From Suttonella ornithocola (lineage in GTDB: Bacteria > Pseudomonadota > Gammaproteobacteria > Cardiobacteriales > Cardiobacteriaceae), in NCBI RefSeq assembly GCF_001889065.1, contig NZ_LWHB01000145.1, positions 49-9,871 of the forward strand: a stretch of DNA of 9,823 nt. The letters are read 5' to 3'. Below are positions 6,842 through 9,823 of the stretch, piece by piece. The notes beneath the pieces are model-generated. The model saw nothing but the letters and a program-made list of their open reading frames with translations. It was not told the origin of the DNA and searched no databases. The stretch's first letter is position 1, and the number at the start of each line of letters is the position of its first letter. The translations under genes were made by a program, and so were the position numbers.

Positions 6842-6933
6842 TAGTGAGATCAGCTAAAAAACAAAACATCCTATAGCCCTTATCTAGCCATTCTGGCGGT
6901 AGATAACGTTCTGTTTTTTAGCTGATTTGACTA
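6842..6933. mobile_element. 92-bp MITE (IS630/Tc1-type ends, TA duplication)
   Basis: The two ends form an inverted repeat of 26 bases with three mismatches: TAGTGAGATCAGCTAAAAAA on the left, and TAGTCAAATCAGCTAAAAAA read inward from the right. TA flanks it at 6840-6841 and 6934-6935. There is no coding sequence. The centre holds a second foldback (TTATCTA...TAGATAA, with GCC/GGC next to it), so the whole element can fold into one long hairpin. The right end shares its first 11 bases, TAGTCAAATCA, with the IS630-type element at 9607, and the IS end at 246 carries a close variant. This supports movement in trans by an IS630 transposase; that step is inference. Its insertion broke the gene on the minus strand, adding 94 bases and a frameshift. 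Confidence 0.9.
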
Positions 6934-7370
6934 TATACCCCGTTTTGTTTTAAAATTTGTGTAGTAAGTTCACACGCACTACTTTCTAATACTGATTGAC
7001 CCCCAAAGATTAAAGGAGATGCAATCATATAGGTGGCAGTTGCTAACCAAACCCAAAAAGTAATTTTATTTTCTGATAGCACATTTACGCGTTTCCATAA
7101 ATAGACAGGATAAAACAGTAACGGCCATAGAATATTACAAATTTTTAGATTACCTTCTTTTTTCCATATCTGATGATCTGTTAGCGCTAAAGCTGTTGGA
7201 AAAAACATGAGTATATGTGCAAATGCAGTATTTGAGTTTTTCATTACAAAGCTGAATAATAAGGCGTAAATCAAAGGATAGATTGCAATAATCCAAACAA
7301 AAATTCTGCTAATTTTTAGCAGTTTTTCATAATTATTAGGTAATGTTTGCTGTGTATTTATAGATTCCAT
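6918..7370 (-). CDS. Membrane protein, N-terminal part, truncated by the MITE
   Basis: The gene begins at ATG 7370 (MESINTQQTL), preceded by GAGAG about ten bases upstream. A longer frame back to a TTG at 7466 exists but is unlikely, because it would overlap the divergent promoter region. The product now has 150 residues, of which the last four (SQIS) and the stop come from the MITE end. Four membrane helices are visible at about 22-43, 49-65, 77-93 and 104-122, with positively charged loops (WKKEGNLK, KRVNVLSENK). The segment after the fourth helix (about 123-146) would face one side of the membrane. The original protein had 192 residues and ended in the soluble domain now stranded at 6698-6839. 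I recognise no named family. Its divergent pairing with an XRE regulator suggests control by that regulator. Residual function of the four-helix part cannot be excluded. Confidence 0.7.
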   Translation of the reverse strand: MESINTQQTLPNNYEKLLKISRIFVWIIAIYPLIYALLFSFVMKNSNTAFAHILMFFPTALALTDHQIWKKEGNLKICNILWPLLFYPVYLWKRVNVLSENKITFWVWLATATYMIASPLIFGGQSVLESSACELTTQILKQNGVYSQIS

Positions 7371-7482
7371 AAGAAGGCTCTCTTGGTTAGTGGATAAAAA
7401 TATTGATAACATTGTAATAATTACTAAGCATACATCCAGACACAATAAGGAGGTATGACTATCCAAAATTGTAGGGGAAAAA
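7371..7482. promoter_or_regulatory. Divergent promoter region with possible operator
   Basis: These 112 bases separate the start codons of the membrane-protein gene (minus) and the XRE regulator (plus), and must hold both promoters. A short palindrome GTAATAATTAC (7414-7424) lies near the middle and is a candidate site for the regulator. A TTGATA at 7403-7408 could be a plus-strand -35, but no clear -10 stands at the right distance. AAGGAGG at 7447-7453 sits only one base before an ATG that opens a 13-codon frame; the spacing is too short for a normal start. Confidence 0.35.
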
Positions 7483-7866
7483 ATGGAAGTAACTGATAAA
7501 GTTAAAATGATGCGTGAATTGAGAAATTGGTCACAAGAAGAGATGGCAAATCGCTTGGGAATGTCTGTAAATGGCTATGCCAAATTAGAACGTGGCGAAA
7601 CACAGATGAACTTTAATCGTTTTGGACAAATCGCAAAGATTTTTGGCATTACTATAGAGGAACTTATGTCTATTAATGATAGAAGTGTCATTTGCCTAAT
7701 TAGTGAAAATAGCACTAATAGTAGTAATTATTACGGTGGACAACAAGAGTTTATGTCAGAAATTGAAAGGCTAAAATTATGTTTAGCTCATCAAGAAGAG
7801 CTACTTTCTCAGCAGAAGCGCGAGATTGAAACTTTGCGTTTATTAGTTGAACAGCTACAAAAATAA
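7483..7866 (+). CDS. XRE-family transcriptional regulator with C-terminal coiled coil
   Basis: A cytoplasmic DNA-binding protein of 127 residues. The N-terminal 62 residues form a Cro/CI-type helix-turn-helix domain: KMMRELRNWSQEEMANRLG then MSVNGYAKLERGE, with the recognition helix around 28-37, and IAKIFGITIEELM closing the fold. A polar linker follows (about 66-86, rich in Ser and Asn). Residues 88-127 form a probable coiled coil with regular Leu/Ile spacing (EIERLKLCLAHQEELL, IETLRLLVEQLQ), which would dimerise the protein. AGGGGA five bases before the ATG sets the start. Genes of this size often regulate a divergent neighbour, here the interrupted membrane-protein gene. The targets are not known. 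queH starts 29 bases downstream and could share the transcript. Confidence 0.9.
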   Translation: MEVTDKVKMMRELRNWSQEEMANRLGMSVNGYAKLERGETQMNFNRFGQIAKIFGITIEELMSINDRSVICLISENSTNSSNYYGGQQEFMSEIERLKLCLAHQEELLSQQKREIETLRLLVEQLQK

Positions 7867-7895
7867 CAATACTTATTTAACTTTATGGAATTTTT

Positions 7896-8555
7896 ATGAA
7901 ATTACACGAACGACCAAAACTAACACCGCCCGACGGGCATACAAAAGTTCTTCTGCATTCTTGCTGTGCGCCGTGCTCTGGTGAAGTCATGGAAGCCATG
8001 CTCGCAAGTGGCATTGATTACACCATTTTCTTTTATAACCCTAACATTCATCCGCGTAAAGAATACAATCTGCGTAAGGATGAAAATATTGCATTTGCAG
8101 AGAAATTTAACGTTCCTTTCATTGACTGCGATTATGATACGGATAATTGGTTTGAGCGCGCAAAAGGCATGGAATGGGATCCTGAAAGAGGACGACGTTG
8201 TTCCATGTGTTTTGATATGCGTTTTGAGCGAACCGCTTTATATGCCCACGAACATGGATTTCCTGTGATTACTAGCTCGCTTGGCATTAGTCGTTGGAAA
8301 AATATGAACCAAATCAATGAAAGCGGTGTTAAAGCCTGTGAGCCTTATCCAGATGTGCAATATTGGACCTTTAATTGGCGCAAAGGTGGCGGTAGCCAGC
8401 GAATGATTGAAATTAGCAAGCGTGAGCATTTCTATATGCAAGAATATTGCGGTTGCGTGTATTCTCTGCGTGATACTAATGCATGGCGGCAATCAAAAGG
8501 GCGCGATAAAATTAAAATAGGCGTGAAATATTACGGTGTGAATGAAGAAGACTAA
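7896..8555 (+). CDS. queH: Epoxyqueuosine reductase QueH
   Basis: It performs the last step of queuosine synthesis in tRNA, reducing epoxyqueuosine to queuosine at the wobble position of GUN-anticodon tRNAs, and is an unrelated replacement for the cobalamin-dependent QueG. The 219-residue sequence (former DUF208) shows the expected cysteines: HSCCAPCSGE (Cys23, 24, 27), RRCSMCFDMR (Cys102, 105) and YCGCVYSL (Cys185, 187), which serve iron-sulfur cluster binding and redox chemistry. Other conserved segments are FFYNPNIHP (45-53) and TSSLGISRWKNMNQI (126-140). The start has only a weak GGAA upstream. It is followed two bases later by ybaK. No other queuosine genes are in the window, so the precursor supply lies elsewhere or is salvaged. 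Nothing looks damaged. Confidence 0.95.
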   Translation: MKLHERPKLTPPDGHTKVLLHSCCAPCSGEVMEAMLASGIDYTIFFYNPNIHPRKEYNLRKDENIAFAEKFNVPFIDCDYDTDNWFERAKGMEWDPERGRRCSMCFDMRFERTALYAHEHGFPVITSSLGISRWKNMNQINESGVKACEPYPDVQYWTFNWRKGGGSQRMIEISKREHFYMQEYCGCVYSLRDTNAWRQSKGRDKIKIGVKYYGVNEED

Positions 8556-8557
8556 AC

Positions 8558-9055
8558 ATGGCTAAAGATAAATATCCTGTTACGCCAGCGATTCGTCAAC
8601 TCAGAGAGCATCAGATTTCTTTTGAGCAATATTTGTTTGCTTATGAAACGCATGGTGGTGCAGAACAGGCAGCATCAGAACTCAACGTTCCTTTGAATCA
8701 AGTAATTAAAACGATAGTGTTTACAGGCGATGATAAAAAAGGTTTGATTGTTTTGATGCATGGCGATAAAGAAATTTCCACTAAAAATTTAGCCCGTCAA
8801 ATTGGTATGAAACATATTGAACCAGCAAGTGCGACACAAGCACATAAATGGACAGGCTATCAATTTGGCGGGACGTCGCCTTTTGGGATTCGAACGGTAC
8901 TACCGATTTATGTCGAAAAAACCATTTATGACTTACCCTTTTTTTGGATTAATGGCGGTAAGCAAGGCTTTCAAGTACGTTTAGTTCCTGAAGATTTGGC
9001 GATTTTATCGCCGACAATAGTTGAAGTGGCTTTAGCGCACGAAAATCAAAAATAG
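8558..9055 (+). CDS. ybaK: Cys-tRNA(Pro) deacylase YbaK
   Basis: A free-standing editing enzyme that hydrolyses Cys wrongly attached to tRNA(Pro), working in the cytoplasm with prolyl-tRNA synthetase. The 165-residue protein is full length for the family. It has the N-terminal TPAIRQL (9-15), the substrate Lys51 in QVIKTIVF, the GG-S-PFG loop in TGYQFGGTSPFG (99-110), and INGGKQGFQVRL (131-142). These fit YbaK more than the related YeaK or ProX deacylases, though the family's members can be hard to separate by eye. The start is two bases after the queH stop, so the genes are probably translationally coupled. No terminator follows immediately; the next strong hairpin is at 9497. Confidence 0.92.
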   Translation: MAKDKYPVTPAIRQLREHQISFEQYLFAYETHGGAEQAASELNVPLNQVIKTIVFTGDDKKGLIVLMHGDKEISTKNLARQIGMKHIEPASATQAHKWTGYQFGGTSPFGIRTVLPIYVEKTIYDLPFFWINGGKQGFQVRLVPEDLAILSPTIVEVALAHENQK

Positions 9056-9206
9056 TCTTTTTTGAATGCAAAGCGTAATTTATTCGTAAGCATCGGCGTA
9101 TTATGTCGTGAAAGAAATATTAAATTGCTGTAGCATCGCTATTATTTACTGTGTAACTCGTAAAGCCTTTGTCTAACTGTCTTATATAGCGATGTTTCAA
9201 AAAACG

Positions 9207-9272
9207 CATACAGTAGAAAAAAATAATGTATTGTTTTCTTTCTTTTATTTACTTTCTTCTGTATGTATTTTT
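9207..9272 (+). terminator. Long imperfect hairpin followed by T-run
   Basis: A 13-bp arm pair with one mismatch (9207-9219 and 9253-9265) is separated by 33 bases and followed by TATTTTTTA. It is the first plus-strand structure with a T-run after ybaK, so it could end the queH-ybaK transcript. The large loop makes it an inefficient classical terminator. Confidence 0.25.
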
Positions 9273-9496
9273 TAGGAATTTAACCATAATAGTTTCAATT
9301 TTTTTCGACTGTAGCTAAAGTGTCCAGAAGGAAATCAATTTTTATCTCGTTTTGAAAGTTATATCGTTATGACTTTTATAATAATCTTCAATAGGCGATC
9401 AATACGGTTTAGAATAATAAAAATAATAAGATTTCTAGCTAAAATAGCATTTATTATTGAAGATAATTGGGTATTTAAAATGAAGTGTTGAGAGCG

Positions 9497-9532
9497 CATT
9501 TAGCAATCTTTGCAAATAAAGATTGCTAAATG
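9497..9532. repeat. Perfect 15-bp hairpin
   Basis: CATTTAGCAATCTTT and its exact complement are separated by GCAAAT. No T-run follows directly on either strand, so a simple terminator role is not supported. It lies about 75 bases before the right-hand IS. It could be the end structure of an RNA, or a remnant of another small foldback element. Confidence 0.6.
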
Positions 9533-9606
9533 GTAGATTTATATTTTTAGATTAGTTTAACCATTTGTTTTCTAATTTTTTCATTTCTCCACTGATGATC
9601 AATCTA

Positions 9607-9823
9607 TAGTCAAATCACTTATAATCCAATCTATCCAAAGCAGATATAAAGAACAACTTGTAGTAGAATTATCAAAAACAAACTGAGCATATCCTATGAC
9701 CTACTGCAGCCAATTCCGACAGAAAATTCTTAACGATATTGCTAATGGAGAAACTTGGCGCGCTGTTGCAAAGCGCTACAAGATCAGCAAATTCACCGTC
9801 TATAGCTGGATTAAAAATCCCCA
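9607..9823 (+). mobile_element. IS630-family element, 5' end (partial)
   Basis: The element starts TAGTCAAATCACTTATAATC after a TA (9605-9606). The inner stretch CCAATCTATCCAAAGCAGATA matches, with small changes, the complement of the end of the IS at 1-246. It contains the start of a transposase gene at 9696 and continues past the window. Both IS copies face the same way, so they flank the intervening 9.36 kb as direct repeats. Confidence 0.85.
9696..9823 (+). CDS. IS630-family transposase, N-terminal part (partial)
   Basis: The frame starts with ATG and is open to the end of the window for 42 codons. It reads MTYCSQFRQKILNDIANGET, then WRAVAKRYKISKFTVYSWIK, a helix-turn-helix typical of the N-terminal DNA-binding part of IS630/Tc1-type transposases that binds the inverted repeats. 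The catalytic DDE part lies outside the window. Only a poor ribosome site (TGAG) precedes the start, as is common in insertion sequences. I cannot tell whether this copy is intact. Confidence 0.8.
   Translation, partial: MTYCSQFRQKILNDIANGETWRAVAKRYKISKFTVYSWIKNP

Larger units (their letters stand above)
9056..9604. other. AT-rich intergenic region with several inverted repeats
   Basis: About 550 bases lie between ybaK and the right-hand IS without a convincing gene. Several dyads are seen: CATCGCTAT / ATAGCGATG (9134-9142 and 9186-9194), CATACAG-AGAAA / TTTCT-CTGTATG (9207-9219 and 9253-9265, one mismatch, followed by a T-run), ATCTTCAATA / TATTGAAGAT (9384-9393 and 9455-9464), and the perfect hairpin at 9497-9532. 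The longest ATG frame is 27 codons at 9192-9275 with a hydrophobic end and no ribosome site. The region may hold decayed mobile DNA, an unrecognised RNA, or the 3' end of the ybaK transcript. Confidence 0.5.

Noticed and set aside
7371..7466. N-terminal extension of the membrane protein to a TTG start
   Set aside because: It would use a TTG with no ribosome site and run through the divergent promoter region; the ATG at 7370 is better placed.
7455..7496. 13-codon leader (MTIQNCRGKNGSN) before the XRE gene, after AAGGAGG
   Set aside because: The Shine-Dalgarno site is only one base from the ATG, too close for normal initiation; the regulator has its own AGGGGA site.
9056..9604. CRISPR array or tRNA gene in the long intergenic region
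   Set aside because: There are no regularly spaced direct repeats and no cloverleaf; the repeats seen are separate inverted pairs.

Overview
The window looks like a chromosomal stretch from a gammaproteobacterium. It has housekeeping genes of moderate GC content, clear Shine-Dalgarno sites and AT-rich accessory DNA at the edges. The gene set and IS630-type insertion sequences would fit a Cardiobacteriales-, Moraxellaceae- or Pasteurellaceae-like host, but no rRNA or other taxonomic marker is present, so the order is a guess.

Layout. Bases 1-246 are the 3' end of an IS630-family element whose transposase is frameshifted. Bases 249-566 are AT-rich DNA with two small plus-strand reading frames, at least one probably a gene remnant cut by the IS. 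A perfect 17-bp bidirectional terminator (582-618) follows. From 635 to 5688 four genes lie on the minus strand: pgm and pgi (one operon, read pgm then pgi), tpx (thiol peroxidase), and a periplasmic di-heme cytochrome c peroxidase. From 5889 the plus strand carries a 24-codon leader-like ORF whose stop overlaps (ATGA) the start of a secreted protein with two cysteine pairs, ended by a strong terminator (6648-6687). On the minus strand at 6698-7370 is a four-helix membrane-protein gene cut in two by a 92-bp MITE. Divergent from it are a small XRE-type regulator, then queH (epoxyqueuosine reductase) and ybaK (Cys-tRNA(Pro) deacylase) on the plus strand. About 550 bases rich in inverted repeats but without a convincing gene follow, then the 5' end of a second IS630-type element in the same orientation as the first.

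How the parts relate. pgm and pgi interconvert glucose-1-P, glucose-6-P and fructose-6-P and link glycolysis to nucleotide-sugar or glycogen synthesis. Tpx (probably cytoplasmic or periplasm-facing depending on host; no signal peptide here) and the cytochrome c peroxidase (periplasm) both remove peroxides but appear to be separate transcription units. QueH and YbaK both act on tRNA quality and are likely translationally coupled.

Most notable: the three mobile-element ends and the two MITE ends share the terminal motif TAGT(C/G)nnATCA next to a TA duplication. This suggests the MITE is moved by the same IS630-type transposase. Removing the MITE and one TA copy on paper restores a 192-codon open frame in the interrupted membrane-protein gene, so the insertion can be read to the base.
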